Source: an uncultured Clostridia bacterium (lineage in GTDB: Bacteria > Bacillota > Clostridia > TANB77 > CAG-508). From it: a DNA stretch of 41,182 nt. The notes beneath the pieces were generated by a model. That model had not been told where the DNA came from, made no database searches, and saw nothing but the letters and a program-made list of their open reading frames with translations. The stretch lies in assembly GCA_904387305.1 (NCBI GenBank), contig CAJFLB010000018.1, forward strand, positions 1 through 41,182. Reading direction: 5' to 3'. Of the stretch, positions 24,527 through 33,430 are shown piece by piece. The stretch's first letter is position 1. Every line of letters starts with the position of its first letter. A program made the position numbers and the translations under genes.

Positions 24527-26020
24527 ATGAATTTATTAGATGAAGATTTTTCAAACAATAAAACAAAAAAAACAAGTAATGTTATAAAAATTATTATTGT
24601 TTTTATAGTGCTAATTGTGATAGCAATTATAGGAATTGTCGCATATATGATGTACTTAGAAAGTAGTATTTTGCGTGTATATGTCAATGATGTTGAAAAT
24701 GTAGAAGTTAAAAATTTGTTATCATTTGAAGATGATGGAACAATTTATGTACCTGTTAGAGCAATATCTTCCTATTTAGGATATAGTTGCTATAATGGAG
24801 AGTATAGTAAAAGGTCAGAAGATAAGAGTAAATGTTATGTAGAGACTACAGAAGAAGTAGTAAATCTTACACTAAATTCTAACAAAATATATAAATTAAA
24901 TTTGGAAGAGGGCGATAACAACTATACATATATATATATGGACAAACCAGTAAAAGCAGTTGAAGGTGAATTATATATTACAACAGATGGAATGCAAAAA
25001 GTATTTAATACAACATTTTTCTATGACCAAGAAAATAATGCAATAACAATTTATACAACGCCATATTTAATTACTTCTTATACCAATACAGTTTTGGATT
25101 ATGGATATACAAGATTAAGTGAAACATTTGAAAATGAAAAAGCAATAACAAAAAATATGTTAGTTGTTTCAAATGATAGATATTATGGAGTAATTAATGC
25201 AACTGATGGTACAGAGATTTTAGAATGTAAATATGATAATGTTAGATATCAAGAAGCTACAGGTGACTTTATTGTAAGTAGTGATGGTAAATATGGAATT
25301 ATAGGGACAGATAAAAGAACGAAGGTTGATATTAATTTTAATAGTATAGAATTAATGGATTATGATGCAGGATTGTATTTAGTAAACAGGAATAACAGAT
25401 ATGGGGTTGTAGATTTAAATGGAAATACAGTTATTCATGCAGAAAATGACCAAATAGGAGTAGATATATCTCGATTTGAAGAAAATGACTTAAAAACAGG
25501 ATATATTTTAGTAGATAGTTTAATACCTGTTATGAGAAATAATAAATGGGGGTTGTTTGATACAGATGGAAATCAATTGGTTGAATTTGAATATGATAGC
25601 TTTGGATATATTGCAAGTAGCAATAGAGAAGCAACAAATTTATTAGTTATTCCAGATTATAATGTAATTGTAGCATGTATAGATAATCGATACACATTAT
25701 TAAATGCATCAGGAGAACAACCAATTAAAGCTTTTGTTGATGATATCTATATGGTAATCAGTGGAGGAGAAAAGCATTATCAAATGACTGCAAATGACAA
25801 AACATATGATGTAGAAGAATATTTAGATAGATTAGGTGTATTACAGTCTACAACGAACAATAATACAAATACAACAAGTAGTGACCAGACTAATAATCAA
25901 GTAAATAATGAAACAACAGAAGAAAATACTGAACAAAATAGTGAAGGACAACAAAATAATGGTGAAGAGCAAAATAATGAGGAAACTCAGAATAATGAAG
26001 AGCAACAAGGAAATGAATAA
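24527..26020 (+). CDS. Membrane-anchored WG-repeat protein with stalk-like N-terminal domain
   Basis: A single-pass, outward-facing protein of 497 residues. The cytoplasmic N-terminus is followed by a signal anchor (residues about 22-45, VIKIIIVFIVLIVIAIIGIV). A copper-amine-oxidase-N-like stalk domain covers about 50-185 (RVYVNDVE..., YVPVRAISSYLGY, a typical signature). WG-type repeats run from 210 to 385 (DRYYGVINATDGTEILECKY, KYGIIGTDK, RYGVVDLNGNTVI, KWGLFDTDGNQLVEFEYDSF). A low-complexity Asn/Glu/Gln/Thr tail covers the last 60 residues. WG-repeat proteins are common in clostridial surfaces, but their role is unclear. AGGAGGG lies 7 nt before the ATG, with only 10 nt from tgt, so it belongs to the queuosine operon by transcription, although a functional link is not evident. 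Confidence 0.82.
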   Translation: MNLLDEDFSNNKTKKTSNVIKIIIVFIVLIVIAIIGIVAYMMYLESSILRVYVNDVENVEVKNLLSFEDDGTIYVPVRAISSYLGYSCYNGEYSKRSEDKSKCYVETTEEVVNLTLNSNKIYKLNLEEGDNNYTYIYMDKPVKAVEGELYITTDGMQKVFNTTFFYDQENNAITIYTTPYLITSYTNTVLDYGYTRLSETFENEKAITKNMLVVSNDRYYGVINATDGTEILECKYDNVRYQEATGDFIVSSDGKYGIIGTDKRTKVDINFNSIELMDYDAGLYLVNRNNRYGVVDLNGNTVIHAENDQIGVDISRFEENDLKTGYILVDSLIPVMRNNKWGLFDTDGNQLVEFEYDSFGYIASSNREATNLLVIPDYNVIVACIDNRYTLLNASGEQPIKAFVDDIYMVISGGEKHYQMTANDKTYDVEEYLDRLGVLQSTTNNNTNTTSSDQTNNQVNNETTEENTEQNSEGQQNNGEEQNNEETQNNEEQQGNE

Positions 26021-26085
26021 TCAATTGAGTAGAAAACATATGTAGTCAAGCTTGAAAGACAAATTTCTATACAACAAGAGAAATA

Positions 26086-26127
26086 GAGAATATTTGCTTA
26101 AATTTTAAGTAAATATTCTCCATTTTT
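26086..26127 (+). terminator. Terminator of the queA-tgt operon
   Basis: GAGAATATTTgCTTAA pairs with TTAAGtAAATATTCTC, followed by CATTTTTTAT. Strong stem with a T run. Confidence 0.85.
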
Positions 26128-26221
26128 TATTTTTGACCAGTCATACTAATAGAAAAAAATATGAAAATAGTATATAAATATATAAGGCATAGTTTATATT
26201 AAAAGCGAAAAGAGGTAACAA

Positions 26222-27157
26222 GTGAATAATATACGTATAGTTGCTAATGGGATATATTTTCCTAAAAAACAAATTGAAAATGATGAATTAGAAAAAATAT
26301 TGAATTTAGAAACTGGATATATTGAAAAAAGAACAGGAATAAAAAATAGATATTATGCAATTGATGAAACTATACGAGATATGGCAGCAGAGGCTGTAAA
26401 GACGCTAGTTTTATCAGAAAGAGATAAACAAGAGATTGGCCTTATTATAACAGCAACAACAAGTACAGACATGTTAATGCCAGGAATATCAAATTATGTA
26501 CAAAAAAAATTAAACCTTTCTCCATGTATATGTTTGGACATATTAGCTGGATGTGGAGGCTATATAAATGCTTTTGATATTGCAAAAGTATATATGGCTT
26601 CACGAGATATAAAAAGAGCCATAATTATTGGTGTAGATAAATTATCTGAAATTATTGATAAAAAAGATATAGGAACAGCTATTGTATTGTCTGATGGCGC
26701 AGGAGCAACCCTAGTAGAAAAAGAAGAAATCAATACTCACCCAAAAATTTATATATCTAATATTAAAGCTGAGGAAGACAAAAATAATATTTTAACATAT
26801 CGATATGGAAAAAACGTATATATGAATGGAAAAGAAGTATATAAATATGCAGTAACCAAAACAGTTGAAAATATAAATGAGTTACTAGAAAAAGCGAATA
26901 TATCATTACATGATGTGAAATATATAGTAGCACACCAGTCAAATTTGAAAATTATGAAAGCAATTGCATCAAGATTACATATAGAAATGGAAAAGATGTA
27001 TACAAATATACAAAAAAGAGGAAATACTTTTTGTGCTAGTATACCAATTGCTTTGTATGATATGCAAAAAAGTGGATTTTTAAAACCAGGTGATAAAATT
27101 ATTTTGTTAGGATATGGAGGAGGACTAAACACAGGAAGTATTTTGATGGAAATATAA
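26222..27157 (+). CDS. fabH: Beta-ketoacyl-ACP synthase III (FabH)
   Basis: FabH starts fatty-acid synthesis by condensing an acyl-CoA primer with malonyl-ACP. The 311-residue thiolase-fold enzyme has GTGIKNRYYA-type N-terminal residues (RTGIKNRYYAID near 36-47), the active-site Cys in LAGCGGYINAF near 109, the His in VAHQSNLKIM near 237, and the Asn in RGNTFCASIPIAL near 267, completing the Cys-His-Asn triad. It ends with the family GYGGGLNTGSILM. The start is GTG at 26222 with AGAGGT 6 nt upstream. It is the first gene of the fab cluster, separated from fabD by hairpin element L3, so it may be transcribed separately. Confidence 0.92.
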   Translation: MNNIRIVANGIYFPKKQIENDELEKILNLETGYIEKRTGIKNRYYAIDETIRDMAAEAVKTLVLSERDKQEIGLIITATTSTDMLMPGISNYVQKKLNLSPCICLDILAGCGGYINAFDIAKVYMASRDIKRAIIIGVDKLSEIIDKKDIGTAIVLSDGAGATLVEKEEINTHPKIYISNIKAEEDKNNILTYRYGKNVYMNGKEVYKYAVTKTVENINELLEKANISLHDVKYIVAHQSNLKIMKAIASRLHIEMEKMYTNIQKRGNTFCASIPIALYDMQKSGFLKPGDKIILLGYGGGLNTGSILMEI

Positions 27158-27196
27158 ATACATGTGCAAATTTTTTTTTGAGTAAGATTTTGTTCC

Positions 27197-27378
27197 AAGA
27201 TATTATCTATAAAATTTTATTCATTACTCGGTTGCATTACAGAATATATAAATTCTAAAATTACCAAGTAGGCACCTCTCAAAGCGAGATTTGAGATTCT
27301 CCTACTTGATAATTTAAGAATTTCTAATATTCTTCCATTTACATTCGTAATTTCATATAATTTTATAGATAATATCTT
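27197..27378 (+). repeat. Long hairpin element L3
   Basis: Outer helix AAGATATTATCTATAAAATT (27197-27216) is perfectly complementary to 27359-27378 over 20 bp. ATTAC pairs with GTAAT. The internal loop has TCGGTTGCATTA (27228-27239) opposite TCCATTTACATTC (27334-27346). Further helices are AGAATAT/ATATTCT and AAGTAGG/CCTACTT. The apex is CACCTC, TCAAA, GCGAGA, TTTGA, GATTCT. It corresponds to L2 position by position with different helix sequences. It fills the 328-nt gap between fabH and fabD. Confidence 0.75.
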
Positions 27379-27485
27379 GATTTGATAAAAAAACTATATT
27401 GTATACAAAAAAGTTTATTTGAAATCAAGATAAAAGTAAAATTTTCTATATAATATAAAAAATAAAAAGAAAGGATGAAGAAAGA

Positions 27486-28421
27486 ATGAAAAGAGCATTT
27501 TTGTTTCCAGGACAAGGCGCACAGGTTGTAGGAATGGGAAAGGATATTTATGAAAAATATGATGAAGCAAAAAAGATTTATGATGAGGCTTCAAAAATAT
27601 CTGGAATTGATGTGAAAAAACTTTGTTTCGAAGGTCCAGAAGAAGAGTTAAATAAAACAGAGAATACACAAATAGCTATATTAACAACAAGTCTAGCAAT
27701 ATTAGAAGTTTTAAAAACAAGAGGGATAGAAGCAGATATTGCAACAGGATTAAGCTTAGGAGAATATGGTGCTTTAATCTATGCTGGAATCATTAGTTTT
27801 GAAGATGGAATAAAACTAATTCAAAAAAGAGGATATTACATGGGAAATCTTTTACCTAATGAAAAATTTTCTATGGCAGCGATTATTGGATTAGATTCAG
27901 AAAAAATAGATGCAGTTTGCAAAGAAATTTCTAAAGAAAATAAATTTATTGTTGTTGCAAACTATAATTGCAGTGTACAAACAGTTATATCAGGGCAAGA
28001 AGATGCTATTGATGAAGCGATGGAGGCATTAAAAGCACAAGGTGCCAAAAGAGCATTAAAATTAAATACAAGTGGACCATTTCATACAATAAAATTAGAA
28101 AAGGCGAAAGAAGCTTATGAAAAAGAATTGGCAAACATTGAATTTAATCTTGATACTAAAGTTAAAGTTATAAAAAATATTGATGGTACATATTATACTG
28201 AAAATGATAATATAAAAGAAATCTTAGCAAATCATATTATTAGTCCAGTAAGATTTGATAAGGCAATCAAGTTAATGGAACAAGAACAAGTTGAAGAATA
28301 TATAGAAATTGGACCAGGAAGAACATTAACAGGATTTGTAAAGAAAGATAATAAAGAAGCAAAAACATTTAATATAAATAATGTAGATAGCTTAGAAAAA
28401 TATTTAGAAGGGAATGAATAA
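27486..28421 (+). CDS. fabD: Malonyl-CoA:ACP transacylase
   Basis: FabD moves malonyl groups from CoA to acyl carrier protein, supplying the extender units. The 311-residue protein starts MKRAFLFPGQGAQVVGMGKD. It has the nucleophilic Ser in TGLSLGEYGAL near residue 90 (GLSLGE rather than GHSLGE, a variant also known in clostridia), and the catalytic His in SGPFHTIKLEK near 198. The C-terminal VEEYIEIGPGRTLTGFVKK is the normal ending. GAAAGGATGAAGAAAG precedes the ATG. fabG follows immediately, its start lying 1 nt past the stop. Confidence 0.96.
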   Translation: MKRAFLFPGQGAQVVGMGKDIYEKYDEAKKIYDEASKISGIDVKKLCFEGPEEELNKTENTQIAILTTSLAILEVLKTRGIEADIATGLSLGEYGALIYAGIISFEDGIKLIQKRGYYMGNLLPNEKFSMAAIIGLDSEKIDAVCKEISKENKFIVVANYNCSVQTVISGQEDAIDEAMEALKAQGAKRALKLNTSGPFHTIKLEKAKEAYEKELANIEFNLDTKVKVIKNIDGTYYTENDNIKEILANHIISPVRFDKAIKLMEQEQVEEYIEIGPGRTLTGFVKKDNKEAKTFNINNVDSLEKYLEGNE

Positions 28422-28422
28422 A

Positions 28423-29163
28423 ATGGAAGAAAATAAGACTGTATTTGTAACAGGAGCTTCAAGAGGAATAGGAAAAGAAGTAGCATTAAAATTTGCGGAC
28501 AATGGATATAATGTTGTCATTAACTATGTTTCAAGCAAAACAAATGTGAAAGAATTAAAAGCTGAATTTGAAAGTAAAGGTGTAAAAACACTTATTATGC
28601 AAGCAGATGTAACAGATAAAGAGGCAATCGAAGAATTAGTAAAAAAAGCAATCGAAGAATTTGGAAGTATAGATGTGTTAGTTAATAATGCAGGTATTAC
28701 AAAAGATAATCTATTAATGAGAATGAGCGAAGAAGAATTTGACAAAGTTATAGAAGTAAATTTGAAAGGAACATATATTGTCACAAAAATAGTTACAAAA
28801 TATATGATGAAAAAAAGAAAAGGAAGCATTATAAATTTATCATCAGTTGTAGGAGTTGCAGGAAATGCTGGACAATGTAATTATGCAGCATCAAAAGCTG
28901 GAATTATTGGATTTACTAAAAGTGTAGCAAAAGAGTTGGCTTCAAGAAATATTAGAGCAAATGCAGTAGCACCTGGATTTATAGAAACAGATATGACTGC
29001 TGTCTTATCAGAAGAAGTAAAAGAAAATATACATAATCAAATTCCACTAAAAAGAATGGGAACAGCAAATGAAGTAGCAAATTTAATCTATTTTTTAGGA
29101 TCAGATGAAAGTGCTTATATAACTGGTCAAGTGATTAATGTAGATGGTGGAATGGTCATGTAA
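28423..29163 (+). CDS. fabG: 3-oxoacyl-ACP reductase
   Basis: FabG reduces 3-oxoacyl-ACP to 3-hydroxyacyl-ACP with NADPH. The 246-residue short-chain dehydrogenase has the cofactor motif TGASRGIGKEVA near 10-21, NNAGITKDNLLMRMSEEEFD near 87-106, and the Ser-Tyr-Lys catalytic set in NLSSVVGVAG near 139 and NYAASKAGIIGF near 152-163. The C-terminus VINVDGGMVM is typical. The ATG at 28423 is chosen because the ATG at 28414 abuts the AAGGGA ribosome binding site. It is translationally close to fabD. An acpP gene is often found next, but here only repeat D1 follows before fabF. Confidence 0.96.
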   Translation: MEENKTVFVTGASRGIGKEVALKFADNGYNVVINYVSSKTNVKELKAEFESKGVKTLIMQADVTDKEAIEELVKKAIEEFGSIDVLVNNAGITKDNLLMRMSEEEFDKVIEVNLKGTYIVTKIVTKYMMKKRKGSIINLSSVVGVAGNAGQCNYAASKAGIIGFTKSVAKELASRNIRANAVAPGFIETDMTAVLSEEVKENIHNQIPLKRMGTANEVANLIYFLGSDESAYITGQVINVDGGMVM

Positions 29164-29251
29164 GAAAGGTGTGCGTTAACGAAATCAAAGATTTCGACGC
29201 ACAAATGTGAAGACTGCTTCGCAGTACATCGCGAATATAAGAAGCCTAACC
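29163..29251 (+). repeat. Dispersed element family D, copy 1
   Basis: AAGAAAGGTGTGCGTTAACG, then a GAAATC AAA GATTTC hairpin enclosed by GTGCG/CGCAC, then ATGTGAAGACTGCTTCGCAG and CGAATATAAG. An 80-nt relative lies at 35170-35250 in the same orientation. It starts at the fabG stop codon. Confidence 0.75.
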
Positions 29252-29366
29252 TTATTGTATACGGAAAAATCCATATAGGGTCAAGATAAAATTTGTTTTA
29301 AAACAAACGAATATAGTATATGTGAAATAATAATAGTAGTATGAAAAAAATGAAAGGAAGAGAAAG

Positions 29367-30608
29367 ATGGAAAGAAGAGTTGTTATTACAGGATTAGGAG
29401 CTTTGACTCCAATAGGAAACAATGCAGAAGAATTTTGGAAGGGTATTAAAGAAGGTAAATGTGGAGTTGATGTAATAAAGAGTTTTGATGTAACAGATTT
29501 TAAAGTAAAATTAGCAGCTGAATTGAAAGAATACAATCCAGAAGATTATTTTGATAAAAGAGAAGCAAAAAGATTAGATAAATTTTCTCAATATGCAATG
29601 ATAGCTGCTAGAGAAGCTTGGAAAGATAGTGGACTAGATAAAGAAAATGAAAATATGGAAAGAGTAGGAATTATTATAGGATCAGGAATTGGAGGAATAC
29701 AAACAATCGAAACAGAACATGAAAAATGTATGTCAAAAGGACCAGATAGAGTTTCACCAATGTATATTCCTATGGGAATTTTAAATATGGCAACAGGAAA
29801 TGTAGCAATCGATATTGGAGCAAAAGGAGAATCTATAGCTATGGTTACAGCATGTGCTACAGGGACACATAGCATTGGAGAAAGTTTTAGAATGATAAAA
29901 CATGGATACCAAGATGTTGTATTAGCAGGAGGAACAGAAGCAGGAATAACGCCACTTGGAATAGCAGGATTTGCAAATATAAAAGCTTTAACAAAATCCG
30001 AAGACAAAACAAGAGCAAGTATTCCATTTGACAAAGAAAGAAGTGGATTTGTTATGGGAGAAGGTGCTGGTGTTATAGTTTTAGAAGAATTAGAACATGC
30101 GAAAAAAAGAGGTGCTAAAATCTATGCAGAAATGGTAGGATATGGAGCAACATCTGATGCATATCATATCACATCACCTGCTCCAGGAGGAGAAGGTGGC
30201 GCAAGAGCTATGAAAATTGCTATAGAAGAAGCAAAAGCAAATCCAGGAGAAATTACATATATTAATGCACATGGTACATCAACACATTTGAATGACTCAT
30301 ATGAGACACAAGCAATTAAAACAGCATTAGGAGAAGAAGCAGCTAAAAAAGTAATGGTAAGTTCAACAAAAGGACATACTGGACATTTATTAGGTGCAGC
30401 AGGTGGCGTAGAAGCAATTGTATGTGCAAAAGCAATTGAAGAAGGATTTGTTCCAGCAACAATTAATTACAAAGTTCCAGATGAAGAATGTGATTTGGAT
30501 GTGGTTCCAAATGAAGGAAGAAAAGTAGAAGTAAAATATGCAATGTCTAATTCATTAGGATTTGGTGGACACAATAGTAGTATTTTATTAAAGAAATATG
30601 AAGAATAG
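29367..30608 (+). CDS. fabF: 3-oxoacyl-ACP synthase II
   Basis: FabF elongates acyl-ACP chains by condensation with malonyl-ACP. The 413-residue thiolase-fold enzyme begins MERRVVITGLGALTPIGNNA. It carries the active-site Cys in VTACATGTHSIGE near 163, and the two histidines in NAHGTSTHLND near 300 and STKGHTGHLLGAAGG near 337. It ends SNSLGFGGHNSSILLKK. Length and motifs are complete. GGAAGAGAAAG precedes the ATG. It follows fabG after a 200-nt gap holding a family D repeat, and precedes accB after the long hairpin L4. Confidence 0.97.
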   Translation: MERRVVITGLGALTPIGNNAEEFWKGIKEGKCGVDVIKSFDVTDFKVKLAAELKEYNPEDYFDKREAKRLDKFSQYAMIAAREAWKDSGLDKENENMERVGIIIGSGIGGIQTIETEHEKCMSKGPDRVSPMYIPMGILNMATGNVAIDIGAKGESIAMVTACATGTHSIGESFRMIKHGYQDVVLAGGTEAGITPLGIAGFANIKALTKSEDKTRASIPFDKERSGFVMGEGAGVIVLEELEHAKKRGAKIYAEMVGYGATSDAYHITSPAPGGEGGARAMKIAIEEAKANPGEITYINAHGTSTHLNDSYETQAIKTALGEEAAKKVMVSSTKGHTGHLLGAAGGVEAIVCAKAIEEGFVPATINYKVPDEECDLDVVPNEGRKVEVKYAMSNSLGFGGHNSSILLKKYEE

Positions 30609-30642
30609 AAACATTTTATCATTTTGAAAGTATAAATTGAAT

Positions 30643-30840
30643 TAGGATGATGTTATTTTAGATTTTATAAATTTTTCGGCTCAATACGATATTTAAGAAT
30701 TTGTAACATCATATATTGAGCCTCTTTCACTCAGACCCTCACTATGTGAGTACCGTGAACATCCCTCAATATATGATTAACAAATTCTAAGATATCTCCA
30801 ATCACATTCAAAATTTATTCAATCTAAAATATCATCATCC
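30643..30840 (+). repeat. Long hairpin element L4
   Basis: Outer helix GGATGATGTTATTTTAGATT pairs with the stretch ending ATCTAAAATATCATCATCC. The internal loop has TCGGCTCAATA (30676-30686) opposite TCCAATCACATTC (30797-30809). A long second helix runs from CGATATTTAAGAATTTG through TATATTGAG, with its partner CTCAATATA to AGATATC. The apical loop CCTCTT/ACATCC is identical to L1. The tip is CTCAC TAT GTGAG. It joins the two subtypes: its lower loop is like L2/L3 and its upper loop like L1. It fills most of the 324-nt gap between fabF and accB. Confidence 0.75.
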
Positions 30841-30932
30841 TTGCAAAAGTTTATTTTATAATATTTTTATATTTGTTACTTTTCAAATTTCAAAAAATAG
30901 TATAAAATAAAAATAAAAACGGAGGTAGAAAT

Positions 30933-31397
30933 ATGGATTATAAGGAAATAAAAAAATTAATGGACGATATGGGAAATTCAAAATTAGAAGAATTAGAAAT
31001 CGAATTTCCAGATGGTGTAAAAATTAGTATGAAAAAAAGCGAAAAAAGAGAAGTTATTGTAGAACCACATGTTATAGAAGCAAGCGCACCAATGTCTGTT
31101 CCTGTAGTAAAACCACAAGAAGAAAAAGGAATGGTTACAGTACCAGAAAAGAAAGAAGAAAATTATAAAGTAATCAAATCACCAATGGTAGGTACTTTTT
31201 ATGCAAGTTCATCACCAGATAAAGATCCATATGTAAAAGTAGGAGATAAAATTTCAAAAGGACAAGTAGTATGCATTGTAGAAGCTATGAAATTAATGAA
31301 TGAAATTGAATCAGAATTTGATGGTGAAATCGTAGAAATTTGTGTAAAAAATGAAGATGTTGTAGAATATGGTACACCATTATTTAAAATAAAATAA
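30933..31397 (+). CDS. accB: Biotin carboxyl carrier protein of acetyl-CoA carboxylase
   Basis: AccB carries biotin for acetyl-CoA carboxylase, which makes malonyl-CoA. The 154-residue protein has an N-terminal assembly segment (DYKEIKKLMDDMGNSKLEEL), a charged/proline linker (residues about 45-78) and a C-terminal biotinyl domain (VIKSPMVGTFYASSSPDKDP onward) with the biotin-accepting Lys in VEAMKLMNEIE near residue 119. CGGAGG lies 6-7 nt before the ATG. accC, accD and accA, often in the same operon, are not in this window. REP copy i overlaps its stop codon, and fabZ follows about 110 nt later. Confidence 0.95.
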   Translation: MDYKEIKKLMDDMGNSKLEELEIEFPDGVKISMKKSEKREVIVEPHVIEASAPMSVPVVKPQEEKGMVTVPEKKEENYKVIKSPMVGTFYASSSPDKDPYVKVGDKISKGQVVCIVEAMKLMNEIESEFDGEIVEICVKNEDVVEYGTPLFKIK

Positions 31398-31430
31398 TGT
31401 CCTTTTGGGGACGTTTCTGTTTGGGACATT
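31396..31430 (+). repeat. REP-like palindrome, copy i
   Basis: AATGTCC and GGGACATT form the stem around TTTTGGGGACGTTTCTGTTT. The first two bases belong to the accB stop codon TAA. Confidence 0.8.
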
Positions 31431-31507
31431 TTTCTTCTTGAACAGAGAAAAATCCATGCAATGTTAGGATAAACAATAGAAAATCATAAAAAGAAAGGAT
31501 AATCAAA

Positions 31508-31930
31508 ATGTTAAATAAAGAACAAATTAAAGAAATTATTCCACAAAGAGAGCCTTTTTTAATGATTGATGAAGTGGAAGAATATATACCAGGAGAAAGT
31601 GCAGTAGCATATAAAAATGTTAGTGAAGATGAATACTATTTCAAAGGGCATTTTCCTGGAAATCCAATTATGCCAGGTGTTTTAATAGTAGAATCTTTAG
31701 CACAAACTGGTGCAGTTGCCATTCTTTCTATGGAAGAGAATAAAGGAAGAAATGCACTTTTTGGAGGAATTGATAAATTAAGATTTAAAAGACAAGTCGT
31801 TCCAGGAGACAGATTAAAATTAGAAGTAAAAATTATTAAAAGAAAAGGTCCTATCGGAATAGGAGAAGCATTGGCAACTGTTGATGGAAAAGTGGCAGTG
31901 AAAGGTGAATTGACTTTTGCAGTTGTTTAA
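31508..31930 (+). CDS. fabZ: 3-hydroxyacyl-ACP dehydratase
   Basis: FabZ dehydrates 3-hydroxyacyl-ACP to the trans-2-enoyl form. The 140-residue hot-dog-fold protein has [20 protein letters not shown] near 11-30, the catalytic His in [15 protein letters not shown] near residue 48 and the Glu in [12 protein letters not shown] near 61, and a C-terminal strand pair. GAAAGGA lies 9-10 nt before the ATG. It closes the fab cluster and is followed by a terminator at 31948. Enoyl reductase (FabK/FabI) is not encoded in this window. Confidence 0.96.
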   Translation: MLNKEQIKEIIPQREPFLMIDEVEEYIPGESAVAYKNVSEDEYYFKGHFPGNPIMPGVLIVESLAQTGAVAILSMEENKGRNALFGGIDKLRFKRQVVPGDRLKLEVKIIKRKGPIGIGEALATVDGKVAVKGELTFAVV

Positions 31931-31947
31931 AGATAAAATAAATTTAA

Positions 31948-31992
31948 AAGAATACCTCTTAGAACAAAATTTGCTCTAAGAGGTATTCTTGG
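31948..31992 (+). terminator. Terminator of the fab cluster
   Basis: AAGAATACCTCTTAGA pairs perfectly with TCTAAGAGGTATTCTT around an 11-nt loop. The T tract after it is weak (GGTTTATT). Confidence 0.75.
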
Positions 31993-32146
31993 TTTATTAA
32001 TTTGAAATTTTTGTCAGTTATAATATAATTACTTTTTTTCATGATATTAAAACTTCCTAGAATGCGAAAAATAATTTAAGTAAGTTTTCAATGTTTAGAA
32101 AAATTAAATTTAAATTTTAATAAATCAAAAAAATTCTCCCAAAAAC

Positions 32147-32174
32147 TTGTAATTTTCCATAATATTGATATAAT
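32147..32174 (+). promoter_or_regulatory. Promoter of the phosphofructokinase gene
   Basis: TTGTAA, 16-bp spacer, perfect TATAAT, 38 nt before the start codon. Confidence 0.65.
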
Positions 32175-32211
32175 AATATATGGACATAAATAAGAGAAAG
32201 GGAGGATTTTT

Positions 32212-33354
32212 ATGTTAAAGAAAGTAGCAATACTAGCAAATGGTGGAGATGTATCAGGATTTAATGCAGTAATTAGAGCAATTAAAAAAACATGTGAAAC
32301 AAATGGAATTGAATGTTACGGTTATATCGATGGGTACAGAGGCCTTGTAAAAAATAATTATGTTAGATTAGATGGAAATGATATTGCTTCAGGAATATTG
32401 CCAAAAGGTGGTTCAATTATTGGTTCTTCAACAAATGCAATTGTTTTCCATTATAAAGTAGAGCATGAAGATGGAACAGTTACATATGAAGATTTATCAG
32501 ACCAATGCGTGAAAAATGTAAAAGAAGCAGGATTTGATTGTGTATTTACATTAGGTGGAGATAGTACACAAAAATCAGCAAGAGATTTATTCTTAAAAGG
32601 AATTAATACAATTGGTGTGCCAAAAACAATTGATAATGATGTAGCATGTACAGATATTACATTTGGATATAATACAGCTGTTCATGTAGCAACTGAAGCG
32701 TTAGATAGATTACACACAACTGCAGAAACACATGATAGAATCATGGTATTAGAAGTTATGGGAAGATTTGCAGGTTGGATAGCACTAGAATCTGCTATTT
32801 CTGGAGGAGCAGATGTTGCGCTAATTCCAGAAATACCTTATGATATTCATAAAGCAGCAGAAGCAATTAATAAAAGAAAAGAGAATGGAAAAAGATTTAG
32901 TATTGTCGTTGTTTCAGAAGGTGCTCATCCAAAAGATGAAGCAGGAACAACACATTCAGCAGAAGGAATTGATAATAAAGCAGGAATTAGTGTTAAATTT
33001 GGTGGAGAAGGAAACAGAGTTGCTAAAGAACTTCAAGAATTAACAGGACTAGAATCAAGATGTACGATTTTAGGATATATGCAAAGAGGAGGAACACCAA
33101 CAGCATATGATAGAGTTTTATCTACAAAATATGGTGCAAAAGCAATGGAATTAGCAATGGAAGGAAAATTTGGAGTTTTAACAGTTATCAAAAATGGAAA
33201 ATTAGACTGTGTACCATTAGAAATTGTTGTAGGAGAAAACAAAGAAATAGGTGCAGTTCAAGGTGGTACAGCAGAAAGTAATGTAAGATTAGTTACAATG
33301 GATGATGAGTTAGTAAAAACAGCAAGAGATATTGGAATCTGTTTAGGAGATTAA
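32212..33354 (+). CDS. 6-phosphofructokinase (ATP or PPi donor undecided)
   Basis: A phosphofructokinase that forms fructose 1,6-bisphosphate in glycolysis. The 380-residue protein has LANGGDVSGFNAVIRAI at the N-terminus, GGDSTQKSA near 116-124, the catalytic PKTIDNDVACTDITFGYNTA near 136-155, EVMGRFAGWIAL near 183-194, and LGYMQRGGTPTAYDR near 288-302. The donor is not settled by motif. Classic ATP enzymes have GGDGS plus PGTIDND, and PPi enzymes GGDD plus PKTIDND; here a Ser follows GGD and a Lys is in PKTIDND. It lies alone between a promoter and a terminator. GGGAGG lies 8 nt before the ATG. Confidence 0.92.
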   Translation: MLKKVAILANGGDVSGFNAVIRAIKKTCETNGIECYGYIDGYRGLVKNNYVRLDGNDIASGILPKGGSIIGSSTNAIVFHYKVEHEDGTVTYEDLSDQCVKNVKEAGFDCVFTLGGDSTQKSARDLFLKGINTIGVPKTIDNDVACTDITFGYNTAVHVATEALDRLHTTAETHDRIMVLEVMGRFAGWIALESAISGGADVALIPEIPYDIHKAAEAINKRKENGKRFSIVVVSEGAHPKDEAGTTHSAEGIDNKAGISVKFGGEGNRVAKELQELTGLESRCTILGYMQRGGTPTAYDRVLSTKYGAKAMELAMEGKFGVLTVIKNGKLDCVPLEIVVGENKEIGAVQGGTAESNVRLVTMDDELVKTARDIGICLGD

Positions 33355-33430
33355 TGATAGTGTGATAGCTATTTGGAATTGAAACGAAAAGAAATGGACT
33401 TACTTAATAGAAACTTATCTAACTAAATAT

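Noticed and set aside
26130..26165. FapR/FabT operator before fabH
   Set aside because: TTGACCAGTCATACTAAT resembles a degenerate palindrome, but the match to known lipid-regulator sites is too weak to call.
29588..30034. 148-codon minus-strand frame inside fabF
   Set aside because: It lies opposite fully conserved FabF residues and has no ribosome binding site, so it is an antisense shadow.
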